64,000 nt of DNA. Source: Gammaproteobacteria bacterium. Its GTDB lineage: Bacteria > Pseudomonadota > Gammaproteobacteria > Pseudomonadales > Azotimanducaceae. The notes beneath the pieces are model-generated. The model saw only the letters and a list, made by a program, of their open reading frames with translations. It made no database searches and was not told where the DNA came from. The stretch spans positions 279,346 to 343,345 of the forward strand of contig JAJFJZ010000009.1 of assembly GCA_021773565.1 (NCBI GenBank), read 5' to 3'. Position 1 is the stretch's first letter, and each line of letters begins with the position of its first letter. Shown piece after piece: positions 44,964 to 54,537 of the stretch. The translations under genes were made by a program, and so were the position numbers.

Positions 44964-45736
44964 CCATGAATGAAGCATCAACTGAAGCCGCGGTGTTAGT
45001 TGAACGACGAGACCGCGTCATGATTATTAAACTGAATCGCCCCGAAGCAATGAATGCGATTAACGGGGCGCTGTCCCACGGATTGTTGAATGCTGTCCGC
45101 GAACTCGATGCGGATGATGCGCTGACAGCGGGTGTGCTTACCGGTCAGGGCCGTGGCTTTTGTGCCGGTATGGACTTGAAAGCATTCGCCAGGGGAGAAG
45201 ATATTGGTCCAATGGGTACTTTTATCCGCGAAGGTTCTTCGAAACCTCTGATTGCCGCCATTGAGGGATTTGCGCTGGCGGGGGGTTGCGAACTAGCCCT
45301 GACCTGCGATCTGCTGGTTGCATCAAAGGGCGCAAAGATTGGTATTCGTGAGGTCAAGGTTGGCTTGTTTGCGGCTGGCGGTGGCGTTTTTCGCCTGGGC
45401 GCCAGAGTGGGTTTGACCAAAGCTATGGAGATGGCCATTACTGGCGATCACATCACAGCAGAAGAAGCGATGACAGCAGGTATGTTGAGTGAGGTGACGG
45501 AACCCGGCGCCGCGCTTGATGCGGCTGTTGCCTGGGCAGAACGAATTGCCGAGAACGCACCGCTCGCAGTTGCTGCATCAAAGGCGCTTGTACGAGCAGC
45601 TTCTCAGGGAATTGATGAAGCGTCTCTGTGGAAATTGCAGGAGCAACACACCAGAACGGTCTTCAGCTCAAATGATGCCAAAGAAGGGCCCGCCGCCTTC
45701 GCTGAGAAGCGGGCACCGAAATGGACAGGTACCTGA
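44960..45736 (+). CDS. Enoyl-CoA hydratase/isomerase (crotonase) family protein
   Basis: The 258-residue crotonase has GRGFCAGMDLKAFARG and AIEGFALAGGCELALTCDLLVAS for the oxyanion hole, and a Glu in GIREVKVGLFAAGGGVFRL. AGGAG precedes the ATG at 44960. Most crotonases hydrate enoyl-CoA in beta-oxidation; the exact reaction here is uncertain. It may feed on the same fatty-acid/alkane economy as the P450 and WS/DGAT, which is inference. Confidence 0.88.
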   Translation: MTMNEASTEAAVLVERRDRVMIIKLNRPEAMNAINGALSHGLLNAVRELDADDALTAGVLTGQGRGFCAGMDLKAFARGEDIGPMGTFIREGSSKPLIAAIEGFALAGGCELALTCDLLVASKGAKIGIREVKVGLFAAGGGVFRLGARVGLTKAMEMAITGDHITAEEAMTAGMLSEVTEPGAALDAAVAWAERIAENAPLAVAASKALVRAASQGIDEASLWKLQEQHTRTVFSSNDAKEGPAAFAEKRAPKWTGT

Positions 45737-45811
45737 AATCATCAGCACGGTCTGAGGATAATTATTTCTGGGGCCTATCGCTATTTTGCTTCGCGAAAGA
45801 GCGGTCGGCTT

Positions 45812-46075
45812 TCAGCTTTGGGAGGGTTTGATGTTTCGCTTTGCGAAACATCGGAATTGGCTCCGCCTGCTGCGCTGACATATGCTTTTATCAAATTTGA
45901 ATCTGTTATTCTTGAAGCTCTTAACAGGCACATTTTTCGGGCCTTCAGTACCTGTAAGATATCTAATATCATCAGGAGATGGCTTTCCCATTATAAAATC
46001 TAGATTCGATTTAGTAATGAAATGCTCTCCGCTATTGGCGTCGCCTTCTTCACAAATCCAACATAGATGAGTCAT
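45812..46075 (-). pseudogene. N-terminal stub of an HNH-like zinc-binding protein
   Basis: From ATG 46075 the protein begins MTHLCWICEEGDANSGEHFITKSNLD, the CxxC...EH pattern of small HNH-type proteins, and continues to NNRFKFDKSIC before losing the expected second CxxC (QRSRRSQFRCF). It probably lost its C-terminal half. A perfect 10-base inverted repeat with TTT loop (45830-45852) lies in its 3' end. Confidence 0.5.
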
Positions 46076-46178
46076 ATAGAATCCAGTCTGCTTGAAATAT
46101 AACGCTGGTAGCACGGGCGGGAAAAAGCGGCGCTTATTGACGTCCCGTGGCTATATTGGTTATGCTCTGCTAGAATTC

Positions 46179-46198
46179 GTAATAACATATGTAATAAC
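46179..46198 (+). repeat. Direct repeat GTAATAAC upstream of the toxin-antitoxin pair
   Basis: GTAATAAC occurs at 46179-46186 and 46191-46198, 12 bases apart, just before the antitoxin ATG at 46209. It may be an antitoxin binding site. Confidence 0.4.
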
Positions 46199-46208
46199 GT
46201 AGTGCTCC

Positions 46209-46433
46209 ATGCTCAAAGTGAAAATCACACAAGTAGGTAACTCAATGGGAATTTTACTACCTAAAGAGGCGCTGAACAAAATGAACACCACCAAAGGCGA
46301 TAGCTTGTACCTGGTAGAAGGGCCTGAAGGCTATACGCTTACACCATATTCTCAAGAATTTGAAGAGCAGATGGCTGTGGCGGAAGGCGCAATGAAAACT
46401 TACAGGAATGCCTTTCGCAAACTGGCAAAATGA
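46209..46433 (+). CDS. AbrB/MazE-family antitoxin
   Basis: The 74-residue swapped-hairpin AbrB/MazE protein (KITQVGNSMGILLPKEALNKMNTTKGDSLYLVE) would bind DNA through its N-terminus and the toxin through its C-terminal tail. It overlaps the Doc-like toxin gene by ATGA. AbrB-type antitoxins paired with Doc-type toxins are known but less common than Phd-Doc. Confidence 0.88.
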   Translation: MLKVKITQVGNSMGILLPKEALNKMNTTKGDSLYLVEGPEGYTLTPYSQEFEEQMAVAEGAMKTYRNAFRKLAK

Positions 46434-46816
46434 GCGAACCGAAATGGTTGCTAGCTGATTTCGTTATTGCAGCTCACAGCATGTTGCTGGCCGAGCACGG
46501 CGGTCCTTCCGGAGTGAGAGACAGAGATATGCTCGAATCAGCTCTCGCAAGGCCCCTGAATAAGTATAGCTATGATTCAAACACATCGGTTTATGATTTA
46601 GCCGCAGCTTATAGTTATGGAATTGCCATGAATCATCCGTTTGTAGATGGTAACAAGCGGACTGCTTTGATGTCAGGTATTGTGTTTCTAGGAATAAATG
46701 GTGTACAACCAAATTTTTCAGAAGCGGAATCCGTGGTGGCATTTGAAGCGTTGGCTGCTGGAAATTTAACAGAGGAAGAGTTGGGTCTGTGGTTCAGTAA
46801 TCACAGCAGCGCATAA
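46430..46816 (+). CDS. doc: Doc-type (death-on-curing) toxin, Fic fold
   Basis: The 128-residue protein has the Fic/Doc signature HPFVDGNKRTALMSG (about residue 67) and a preceding helix SVYDLAAAYSYGIAMN. Doc phosphorylates EF-Tu and halts translation. It is coupled to the upstream antitoxin gene. It lies inside the decayed island, where such modules often persist. Confidence 0.9.
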   Translation: MSEPKWLLADFVIAAHSMLLAEHGGPSGVRDRDMLESALARPLNKYSYDSNTSVYDLAAAYSYGIAMNHPFVDGNKRTALMSGIVFLGINGVQPNFSEAESVVAFEALAAGNLTEEELGLWFSNHSSA

Positions 46817-46918
46817 CACCCAGTTAAGCGGCGAAGACGCCGAGGATCAAATTGTGACCCACAATTTGACCGCAGGTGCTTCGTCCGAACGACCGAAGGG
46901 AGTGACTTCAACGATAAA

Positions 46919-47162
46919 ATGGACTCCCCCACCAGAGATTCGACATCATAGTGCCACGCATAATATTCGGCATGAAGGAGTCCATAAGATGCAGTGTACA
47001 ACCATTGGTATCGATATCGCAAAATCTGTCTTTCAATTATCCGTCGCGAACCAAAGCGGCAAGATCATAGAACGAAATCGACTGACACGTGGTCAGTTTG
47101 AACGTTATTTATACAGGCAGTCGCAATCAAAATTAGTAATGGAAGCCTGTGGCACATGTTAG
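46919..47162 (+). mobile_element. IS110-family transposase stub with subterminal inverted repeats
   Basis: From ATG 46989 the frame reads GIDIAKSVFQLSVANQSG and KLVMEACGTC, the N-terminal DEDD-type domain of IS110/IS1111 transposases, then stops after 57 codons where the protein should continue CHYW. Inverted copies of ATGGACTCC (46919-46927) and GGAGTCCAT (46977-46985) lie just upstream, as in the left end of IS1111-type elements. The right end is missing. Confidence 0.75.
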
Positions 47163-47180
47163 ATGCGCGTTTTTCTCTAC

Positions 47181-47420
47181 TCATGTCGTAAGTGTGCAAT
47201 AGTCAATTTGTTGAAACATTTTAGTAGCTCTAAACTTCAGAAAAGATACAACATTGAACTTCAATTCCTCACCTGCATTGAGGCTTCCATTTTCGTATTG
47301 AAGATCTTGGCTTGATGTACCAGCCCATTCACAGTCGACAACCACTGAATCACTTTGCGCTACGACCTTGGTAATCCGCATCTTTCGATCGGGAAACCTT
47401 TCACAAGCTGAAACAGCCAT
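47181..47420 (-). pseudogene. Fragment of a SnoaL-like (NTF2-fold) protein
   Basis: The 79-residue frame reads VVAQSDSVVVDCEWAGTSSQ, then GEELKFNVVSFLKFRATKMFQQIDY, which follows the C-terminal half of SnoaL/ester-cyclase domains. No N-terminal half precedes it. It may be a relic cassette in the decayed island. Confidence 0.4.
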
Positions 47421-47503
47421 TTCTTTTAGGAATTCAACACCACCGGACCTACCAATTTAGTGTTTACCTTAGTCATCGAATTGCACTATGAGGACCTAAC
47501 TAT

Positions 47504-47534
47504 TGCTATACGGGTCCAAAAGGTCCGTATAGCA
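47504..47534. repeat. Hairpin-forming inverted repeat TGCTATACGG/CCGTATAGCA
   Basis: Perfect 10-base arms flank an 11-base loop (GTCCAAAAGGT) that can pair further. Related ACGGACCCG sequence lies at about 47623. It is upstream of the integrase fragment; the element type is unknown. Confidence 0.6.
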
Positions 47535-47638
47535 TGAAATGAGGTATTGATGAAAAAGTACATAACCGTCTGTTATCATTGACAATTCCTTGTCATTTAC
47601 TGATTTCACATTGTTCATAATACGGACCCGCATTATCT

Positions 47639-47935
47639 TTGGCCAATACCAGGCGGATTTGGCCAGCAACTGGACAATCAGTTCGCTGGCATTGTTCAGC
47701 GTCAACAGTGCAGAAGGCATTTAAGAGGGCAGTTTTGAAGGCGCATATACATAAGCATGCAACGGTGCATACGCTGCGGCATTCCTTTGCGACTCACCTA
47801 TTACTTGCTGGTACTGACGTTCGCACTATCCAAAGCCTTTTGGGGCATAAAAGTCTCAACACGACAATGATCTATACACATATCATTGATGCAACCCGAC
47901 GCGCAGCTAGTCCACTCGACAGGCTCAACATGTAG
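47639..47935 (+). pseudogene. C-terminal fragment of an integron-type tyrosine integrase
   Basis: The 98-codon frame holds the catalytic end of an IntI/XerC-like recombinase: [41 protein letters not shown], and TTMIYTH with the nucleophile Tyr, followed by SPLDRL. The C-terminal SPLD tail and YTH wording match integron integrases. The N-terminal two thirds are missing, so it is inactive. It lies 139 bases from tRNA-Asn. Confidence 0.75.
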
Positions 47936-48073
47936 ACAAACAAATGCGTTGTCGTATCCGTGAGTGGTGCACCGCGCGTTGTTGGGTGGGTCGAAATTGT
48001 GCAGGTGTTACCCAATCTGTTACCCAGACCGATTCTGGGTTAGTGGCTACTTACGCGGAAAGGTATTAGAAAG

Positions 48074-48149
48074 TGGCTCCGCCTGCTGGGCTCGAACCAG
48101 CGACCCAATGATTAACAGTCATTTGCTCTACCAACTGAGCTAAGGCGGA
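48074..48149 (-). tRNA. tRNA-Asn(GUU)
   Basis: The minus strand folds as a standard cloverleaf: acceptor TCCGCC with GGCGGA, D-loop AGCTCAGTTGGTAGAGC, anticodon loop CTGTTAATC (GUU), T-loop GGTTCGAGCCC and encoded CCA. Confidence 0.96.
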
Positions 48150-48266
48150 ATCGGTCAAAATCGAGAATTGGGTATTCTAATGATGCATGCATAACTTGCA
48201 AGAGATAATACGATTCAAAGTTAAACGAGGTACAATGGAGGGTTCTGGATAGTTTCGAGCGTACCC

Positions 48267-50288
48267 ATGAGCTTGGCACAAAGTGCATTTAAAGTAGTAG
48301 CGGATTACGAGGCCGCTGGAGATCAGCCCCTGGCCATAAAAACCCTGCTGGATGGCATAGATTCAGGGCTTGCGCATCAAACCCTGCTGGGCGTTACCGG
48401 TTCTGGCAAGACCTTCACCGTTGCCAAGGTAATAGAATCGGTAAATCGACCGACACTGGTTATGGCGCCCAATAAAACCCTTGCTGCTCAACTTTACGGT
48501 GAGTTCAAGCAATATTTTCCTAATAACTCGGTCGAGTATTTTGTTTCCTACTATGATTATTACCAACCTGAGGCATATGTACCCACTTCTGACACATATA
48601 TAGAAAAAGATTCTTCTGTAAACGCCCATATTGAACAAATGCGGCTTTCTGCAACTAAAGCCATCATTGAGCGTCGCGACACCATAATTGTGGCATCAGT
48701 GTCCGCTATTTACGGGCTGGGTGATCCCGGCTCCTACCTGAAAATGGTAATGCATCTGGACCGGGGCGATAAGGTAGATCAGCGCTATTTGCTGGTGCGG
48801 CTCTCAGAGCTGCAATATACGCGCAATGACATGGCCTTTAGTCGGGGAACCTATCGCGTGCGTGGGGATGTTATTGATATCTTTCCGGCCGAGTCAGAAC
48901 GCGAAGCGGTGCGGGTTGAGCTGTTTGATAATGAAATTGAGAACATTTCTACATTTGATCCACTGACGGGAGAAGTGCTGAGGCGTTTGCCACGTTATAC
49001 GATTTATCCGAAATCCCACTACGTAACGCCGCGCGACCGCTTGATGAGTGTGCTGGATGACATCAAGGAAGAACTTGCAGATCGCATGATTCACCTCACC
49101 GAAAACCACAAACTGGTAGAGGCACAACGCCTTGATCAGCGCACCCGCTTTGATCTGGAAATGATTCGCGAGTTGGGTTATTGCAGCGGAATAGAAAACT
49201 ATTCACGTTATTTATCCGGACGTAAAACGGGAGAGGCTCCACCTACCCTGTTTGATTATCTGCCACCCGATGCACTGCTTATAATTGATGAGTCCCACGT
49301 TTCTGTACCCCAGATTGGTGGCATGTTTAAAGGCGATCGTGCCCGCAAGGAAACACTGGTGAAATACGGCTTTCGATTGCCTTCGGCTTTGGATAATCGA
49401 CCCCTGCGCTTTGAAGAGTGGGAAGACCTAAGCCCCCAAACCATATTTGTATCTGCCACCCCCGGTAAGTATGAGGCTGAACATGCAGGTCAGATCGCTG
49501 AACAAGTGGTGCGTCCAACCGGTTTGGTAGATCCGATAATCACTGTGTTGCCTGCTTCCAACCAGGTGGATGATTTGTTTGGTCAAATTCAGAAGACAAC
49601 GGCGCTTGGTGAACGAGTACTGGTTACGACCTTAACCAAACGTATGGCTGAGGATTTAACGGATTATCTGGATGAACACAACGTGAGAGTGCGTTATCTG
49701 CATTCGGATATTGATACCGTGGAGCGTATGGAGATTATCCGCGACCTGCGCAAGGGCCTTTTTGACGTGCTGGTCGGTATTAACTTACTACGTGAAGGAC
49801 TCGACATGCCTGAAGTATCGCTGGTTGCCATTCTGGATGCTGATAAGGAAGGTTTTTTAAGGTCAGACCGCTCCCTGATTCAGACCATGGGCCGTGCCGC
49901 CAGAAATGTGAATGGCAGAGCCATACTCTATGCGGACAAAATTACCGGCTCGATGGAGCGCGCGATGGGAGAGGTCGAGCGTCGTCGTGAGAAACAAATA
50001 GCCTTTAACAAGGCGAATGGCATCTCTCCCAAAACCATTCAGAAAAAGATTACCGATATTATGGAAGGTGCCAGAGAAGATGATTCTGGTCATCACGTGG
50101 CCTATGGTCGGGTGGCAAGCAAAAAGATTGATTACAACGCAATTCCGGATACTCCCAAAGCCCTGGGTAAATTATTGACCTCTCTTGAAAACAAGATGAT
50201 GGAGCATGCAAAAAACCTGGAGTTTGAAGAAGCAGCCCGTGTGCGCGATGAACTTAAAAGGCTGAGGGAAACTGCCTTGCTAAGATAG
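48267..50288 (+). CDS. uvrB: Excinuclease ABC subunit B
   Basis: The 673-residue UvrB handles damage verification in nucleotide excision repair. Walker [14 protein letters not shown] lies near residue 38, the beta-hairpin [18 protein letters not shown] near residue 90, and DEAH-like [15 protein letters not shown] near residue 337. Helicase motifs V-VI ([39 protein letters not shown]) and the C-terminal UVR domain ([17 protein letters not shown]) complete the fold. Next to tRNA-Asn. Confidence 0.98.
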   Translation: MSLAQSAFKVVADYEAAGDQPLAIKTLLDGIDSGLAHQTLLGVTGSGKTFTVAKVIESVNRPTLVMAPNKTLAAQLYGEFKQYFPNNSVEYFVSYYDYYQPEAYVPTSDTYIEKDSSVNAHIEQMRLSATKAIIERRDTIIVASVSAIYGLGDPGSYLKMVMHLDRGDKVDQRYLLVRLSELQYTRNDMAFSRGTYRVRGDVIDIFPAESEREAVRVELFDNEIENISTFDPLTGEVLRRLPRYTIYPKSHYVTPRDRLMSVLDDIKEELADRMIHLTENHKLVEAQRLDQRTRFDLEMIRELGYCSGIENYSRYLSGRKTGEAPPTLFDYLPPDALLIIDESHVSVPQIGGMFKGDRARKETLVKYGFRLPSALDNRPLRFEEWEDLSPQTIFVSATPGKYEAEHAGQIAEQVVRPTGLVDPIITVLPASNQVDDLFGQIQKTTALGERVLVTTLTKRMAEDLTDYLDEHNVRVRYLHSDIDTVERMEIIRDLRKGLFDVLVGINLLREGLDMPEVSLVAILDADKEGFLRSDRSLIQTMGRAARNVNGRAILYADKITGSMERAMGEVERRREKQIAFNKANGISPKTIQKKITDIMEGAREDDSGHHVAYGRVASKKIDYNAIPDTPKALGKLLTSLENKMMEHAKNLEFEEAARVRDELKRLRETALLR

Positions 50289-50302
50289 CCGGGCAAAAAA
50301 AA

Positions 50303-50355
50303 TGCACTACGAGTGCGTAAGCGGCGGGGGGGCCGCAATACGCACAGGTAGTGCA
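50303..50355 (-). terminator. Strong intrinsic-terminator-like hairpin, minus-strand polarity
   Basis: Nested arms TGCACTAC/GTAGTGCA, GTGCGTA/TACGCAC and GCGGC/GCCGC pair across a G-run loop. Read on the minus strand the stem is followed by eight T residues; on the plus strand it is followed by G-rich sequence. It therefore fits termination of minus-strand transcripts, although no minus-strand gene lies immediately to the right. It may also stop uvrB transcripts from the other side by the stem alone. Confidence 0.7.
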
Positions 50356-50473
50356 GGGGAGGGTTCTGTTCAAGAACTTGCACTTACCTCTAAATAGACC
50401 CGGCAACGGGGGTTAAAGTTCCACAAAAGCGGTAGACTTAATTTCAGTTTTTTATATTTGAGGGCTCCCGTTG

Positions 50474-51775
50474 ATGATTCGCTACTTCATTCTTTTATTC
50501 TCCGTGTTCCTGGTTTTTCCCGTTTTTCCGCAAAATGCCTACTCCCAGGCAACGGAGCAGCGTATTACCGGGCACATCGATGAAGAGCTGCAACGATCAA
50601 TCTCGTTATTGGAGCGAGCGGTAAATATAAACAGTGGTTCAATGAATTTCGCGGGGGTGCGCAAGGTTGGCGCATTGTTCGATGCTGAATTCAAAGCACT
50701 CGGCTTTGAAACACAGTGGGTGGACGGTATGCCCTTTGAAAGGGCGGGCCATCTGGTTGCCCATCGGCAGGGTTCGGGGCCCAAAATTTTGCTTATAGGA
50801 CATCTTGATACGGTTTTTCCGGTGGACAGCACTTTTCAGAAATTTGAGCTTGTAGATCAATATTTCGCCCGAGGCCCTGGCACTACGGATATGAAGGGTG
50901 GAGACGTTGTGATGATCCATGCACTGCGCGCTCTTTCTGCAGCAGGCGTGTTGGATAGTGTGTCTATCAAGGTGGTGATGACGGGTGATGAAGAGCTATC
51001 GGGTAACCCCAAAAGCTTGCGTAGTGCTGCACTTGTGGAAGCGGGTAAATGGGCGGACTACGCCATTGGCTTTGAAGACGGAGACGGTGATCCAAAAACT
51101 GCAGTAATTGCCAGACGTGGTTCGTCCGGTTGGCGCTTGCAGGTTAATGGCACACGGGCACATTCCTCGCAGATATTTCAACCTGAATTTGGGGATGGTG
51201 CGATATATGAAGCCGCAAGAATACTGGGTGCCTTTCAGTCACGATTGGCGGATCTTGAGAATCTTACCTATAACCCCGGACTCATTTTGGGGGGTACGGA
51301 TGTACACTATGACGCTGCCAAAAATAGCGGTACAGCGTTCGGTAAAAACAATGTAATTTCTTCCTCGGTTTTGGTTACCGGAGACCTGCGGGCGGTTTCC
51401 CTGGAACAACTGGAACAGGCCAGAAAAGTGATGCGTGAAGTGGTGGCAGAACATCTGCCAAAGACAGATGCCTCCATCGAGTTTCGGGATGGTTATCCAC
51501 CCATGGCGCCTTCAGATGGCAATTACCGGTTGTTGGGCCTTTATGATCAGGTAAGCCAGGACCTCGGTTTTGGTGAGGTGCTGGCGGTTAACCCACGCAA
51601 GGCCGGTGCGGCTGATATTTCCTTTGTGGCAAATGACGTTTTGATGGCAATGGATGGAGTCGGTTTGATGGGCAAGGGAGGGCACACGCTGGACGAGGTA
51701 GCAGACCTTCGCACCCTGGGCCCGCAAACCAAACGAATCGCGGTACTGCTCTACCGTCTGTCGCAGCTGGACTAG
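50474..51775 (+). CDS. Exported M20-family metallopeptidase (glutamate carboxypeptidase-like)
   Basis: A signal peptide (about residues 1-25) leads into an M20 dinuclear zinc hydrolase: IGHLDTVFPVDS (His/Asp), GTTDMKGGDVVM and TGDEELSGNPKS (catalytic Glu), plus a dimerisation domain with ARRGSSGWRLQVNGTRAHSSQ. It resembles carboxypeptidase G2, so it probably cleaves C-terminal glutamate or similar amides in the periplasm. TTG 50471 precedes the ATG. Confidence 0.9.
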   Translation: MIRYFILLFSVFLVFPVFPQNAYSQATEQRITGHIDEELQRSISLLERAVNINSGSMNFAGVRKVGALFDAEFKALGFETQWVDGMPFERAGHLVAHRQGSGPKILLIGHLDTVFPVDSTFQKFELVDQYFARGPGTTDMKGGDVVMIHALRALSAAGVLDSVSIKVVMTGDEELSGNPKSLRSAALVEAGKWADYAIGFEDGDGDPKTAVIARRGSSGWRLQVNGTRAHSSQIFQPEFGDGAIYEAARILGAFQSRLADLENLTYNPGLILGGTDVHYDAAKNSGTAFGKNNVISSSVLVTGDLRAVSLEQLEQARKVMREVVAEHLPKTDASIEFRDGYPPMAPSDGNYRLLGLYDQVSQDLGFGEVLAVNPRKAGAADISFVANDVLMAMDGVGLMGKGGHTLDEVADLRTLGPQTKRIAVLLYRLSQLD

Positions 51776-51785
51776 CCCGGGTTTT

Positions 51786-52397
51786 TTACTCAGCTGTCCA
51801 GCTTGCCGAGACAAGGGATTTGCCTGCGGACAATATTTGTCCCTCAAATATTTCGCCACTTAACACGGCGCCTACGCCTGCCGGAGTGCCGGTCATAATG
51901 ATGTCGCCGTCTTCCAGAGTAGTGAAAAGCTTGAGTTCACGCAGTATGACATCAGGTTTGTACATCATGAGTTGCACGCCTCCCGCCTGACGCACATCAC
52001 CATCCACCCTTAATTCAAGTGTCAGGTCATCCAGGCTTTCTGGTAAGGACACAAAATCACTAAACAGGGCAGCGCCGTTAAAAGCCTTTGCACGCTCCCA
52101 GGGTAGTCCCTTTGTTTTCAAGCCTGATTGCAACTCTCGCTTGGTTAAATCCAGGCCAAAGCCAACTGCCGCGAGGCGAGAATCTTTAACTACAAAAGCA
52201 ATCTCGCCCTCGTAGTGCAAGGCTTCTTTGTGAATTGAGTTTAGTGTTGTAGTGAGTGCTGAATTGGGTTTGAAGAACACCACCATGTCTTCAGGAATCT
52301 CATTCCCCAATTCCTGTATGTGGGCAACATAGTTGCGACCCACACATAAAATTTTTGAAGGCGAAACAGCTTCGCCACACACATTGATATGTTGCAT
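51786..52397 (-). CDS. Fumarylacetoacetate hydrolase family protein
   Basis: The 203-residue FAH-fold enzyme has VGRNYVAHIQELGNEIPEDMVVFFKPNSALTT, the metal ligands in HYEGEIAFVV, and a C-terminal DGDIIMTGTPAGVGAVLSGE. Short members like this act as acylpyruvate hydrolases or oxaloacetate decarboxylases. It converges on the M20 gene and is divergent from kynU. Confidence 0.88.
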   Translation of the reverse strand: MQHINVCGEAVSPSKILCVGRNYVAHIQELGNEIPEDMVVFFKPNSALTTTLNSIHKEALHYEGEIAFVVKDSRLAAVGFGLDLTKRELQSGLKTKGLPWERAKAFNGAALFSDFVSLPESLDDLTLELRVDGDVRQAGGVQLMMYKPDVILRELKLFTTLEDGDIIMTGTPAGVGAVLSGEIFEGQILSAGKSLVSASWTAE

Positions 52398-52508
52398 TTT
52401 ATTTTCTGCTGTACTGGTAATTCAGGGCGCAGCATATCAGACAAAGTTTCGCACAGCGCACGCTGTGAAGCCTTATACTCGCAGGTGATTATTGCTTGAG
52501 ATTTGTTT

Positions 52509-53756
52509 ATGCCAGACAGGGTATTGGACCGTGCTTTTTTTGAAAGCCTCGATGAGGATGATCCACTTGCACCTTTTCGTGCGGAGTTTTTATTGCCACC
52601 GGGCAAAATCTATCTGGATGGAAACTCGCTGGGAGCCATGCCCAAACGTGCGCAGGAAATAGTAAACATAACACTGTTGCAGGAGTGGGGTAGTGAACTG
52701 ATTGAAAGCTGGAATTCTGCCGACTGGTTTCACCTGCCTCAACGGCTTGGTGATAAGACCGCAAAACTGATTGGCGCGGACGCTGGTGAGGTGGTGGTGA
52801 CAGACAGCGTGAGTATCAACCTGTTTAAGGTCTTGTGCGCTGCGATAAAGATGCGGCAAGAGCGCTCTGTAATTGTCATGGAAGCCGGTAACTTTCCAAC
52901 GGATGCATACATAACACAGGGATTGGTAAAATTACTGGATCGGGGATTGCACATCCGGTATGTCGAAAAAGACGAAATCATGGATGCCATTGACCCTGAT
53001 GTGGCGGTGGTGAGCCTTTCTAATGTGCATTATAAGACTGGTCATATACTAAACATGCAGGACATCACTGCTAAAGCGCATGCAACCGGTGCATTAACTA
53101 TATGGGATTTGTGCCACAGCGCTGGTGCCATGCCGGTAGATTTGAATGCGTGTTCTGCAGATTTCGCCGTGGGCTGTACCTATAAATATCTCAATGGCGG
53201 GCCGGGAAGCCCTGCCTTTGTGTATGTAGCACGTCGCCACCAGGAAATCGCTGAACAACCCTTGTACGGATGGTGGGGGCACGCAGATCCCTTTGCGTTT
53301 GAGCCGGAGTATCGACGCGGTGAGGGTATTAGCCAGATGTTAAGTGGCACGCAGGCGGTGCTGAGTCTTGCAGTACTGGAGGCGGGACTGGATATTGCCT
53401 TGCGTGCAGACTTAAATGACCTGCGAGAAAAATCCATGCGCCTGGGAGACCTTTTCATCAAGCTGGTAGAACAATGCTGTGCACAACATGATTTTATTCT
53501 GGAGAGCCCGCGCTTATCGGGTGATAGAGGTAGCCAGGTATCGATATCGCATAAGCAGGGATATGCCGTCATGCAGGCATTGATTGCACGGGGGGTTATC
53601 GGGGATTTTCGAGCACCGGACATTCTCAGGTTTGGTTTCACCCCCTTGTATACGCAATACAGTGACATTTGGGATACGGTAGAAGCATTGAAAAGTGTCA
53701 TGGACAAGGATGAATGGCAGCAGGATAGCTTTCAAACCCGGCATTTCGTTACCTGA
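52509..53756 (+). CDS. kynU: Kynureninase
   Basis: This PLP enzyme cleaves kynurenine to anthranilate and alanine. The PLP-lysine region GCTYKYLNGGPGSPAFVYV, the strand LTIWDLCHSAGAMPVDLN and NSLGAMPK near the start are all characteristic. TTG 52503 is possible, but ATG 52509 is used. Length 415 is normal. No other kynurenine-pathway gene is in the window. Confidence 0.95.
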   Translation: MPDRVLDRAFFESLDEDDPLAPFRAEFLLPPGKIYLDGNSLGAMPKRAQEIVNITLLQEWGSELIESWNSADWFHLPQRLGDKTAKLIGADAGEVVVTDSVSINLFKVLCAAIKMRQERSVIVMEAGNFPTDAYITQGLVKLLDRGLHIRYVEKDEIMDAIDPDVAVVSLSNVHYKTGHILNMQDITAKAHATGALTIWDLCHSAGAMPVDLNACSADFAVGCTYKYLNGGPGSPAFVYVARRHQEIAEQPLYGWWGHADPFAFEPEYRRGEGISQMLSGTQAVLSLAVLEAGLDIALRADLNDLREKSMRLGDLFIKLVEQCCAQHDFILESPRLSGDRGSQVSISHKQGYAVMQALIARGVIGDFRAPDILRFGFTPLYTQYSDIWDTVEALKSVMDKDEWQQDSFQTRHFVT

Positions 53757-53873
53757 TAAAAAGGGTAGGAAGAATGTAAATGACCGCAAAACTGTGACCA
53801 AACGCACGCTTTCGAATACCTGAATCTATATCCTAGCGTTCTATTAGATATTAATTGATAGCTGGGTGTACGG

Positions 53874-54209
53874 ATGACTACATTATCATTGGTTCCGCTG
53901 GACAAAAAGGGTTACATCCCTCATATCGATGAATCTGTTCAGGATAATCCGAAAGCAGACACCATTCGAGAAGGAGAAGAGGCCAAAACATGGTTTCGCT
54001 CCGGCTCCGGGCGTGTTCATGAAGATGCTAACGGTGCCTGGTTCTTTGTTACTCGTGAAAAAGTGAATGTGGGACCTTATGCCAGTCTCCATGAGGCAGA
54101 AATAGATGTGCAGCTGTTGATTGTGGAGCTAAAAAAAGCCGTGTCCACGGAAGAAGCACTAGAGATTATCGAAAAATTTAACGCCCGTGAAAAATTCAGG
54201 CTGTTATAG
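53874..54209 (+). CDS. Small conserved hypothetical protein (possibly DUF6316)
   Basis: The 111-residue protein contains GEEAKTWFRSGSGRVHEDANGAWFFVTREKVNVGPYASLHEAEID, the kind of short beta motif seen in Pseudomonas DUF6316 proteins (gate: RSGRxxxxNGxWFFxTRE), then a helical tail. Function unknown. Confidence 0.65.
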   Translation: MTTLSLVPLDKKGYIPHIDESVQDNPKADTIREGEEAKTWFRSGSGRVHEDANGAWFFVTREKVNVGPYASLHEAEIDVQLLIVELKKAVSTEEALEIIEKFNAREKFRLL

Positions 54210-54252
54210 GTACGCTCGTACTTAGCCAAATTCGCCCATAAATCACCAAATT

Positions 54253-54329
54253 TGGTAGGCGCGAAGGAATTCGAATCCCCGACCCCCACCATGTCAAGGT
54301 GGTGCTCTAACCAACTGAGCTACGCGCCT
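54253..54329 (-). tRNA. tRNA-Val(GAC)
   Basis: The cloverleaf has acceptor AGGCGCG pairing with CGCGCCT, D-arm AGCTCAGTTGGTTAGAGC, anticodon loop CTTGACATG (GAC), T-arm GGGATTCGAATTCC and encoded CCA. Confidence 0.96.
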
Positions 54330-54499
54330 GTAGAACTTGTCTTGCAGGCGCGCAGATTACCCTAGAAATTCCCTCTTGTCTAAAGGCCTTCACGCCAGTA
54401 GAATCCGCGCCTCACCCGTTGGACACGTATCCCGCGGGATTGTAAAGTTCGGGGTCGTATAGCTTTGTCGAAAGGCTTAGGTAGCGGCCCTGTTGTCGT

Positions 54500-54537
54500 G
54501 GTCCGGATTTGGGACCATAAATTTGGAGAACTAGTCT
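54500..54537 (+). promoter_or_regulatory. infC leader hairpin and Shine-Dalgarno site
   Basis: GGTCC (54500-54504) pairs with GGACC (54512-54516) directly upstream of the ribosome site GGAG (54525-54528), which lies 9 bases before the AUU start. This suits translational control of IF-3. The leader from 54330 holds no other recognised feature. Confidence 0.55.

Noticed and set aside
45830..45852. Perfect hairpin GATGTTTCGC/GCGAAACATC as a terminator
   Set aside because: No T-run follows on either strand, so it is not an intrinsic terminator.
46800..47510. Complete integron attC site
   Set aside because: Separate GTTRRRY and RYYYAAC matches occur by chance often. I could not pair them into an R''-L''-L'-R' structure.
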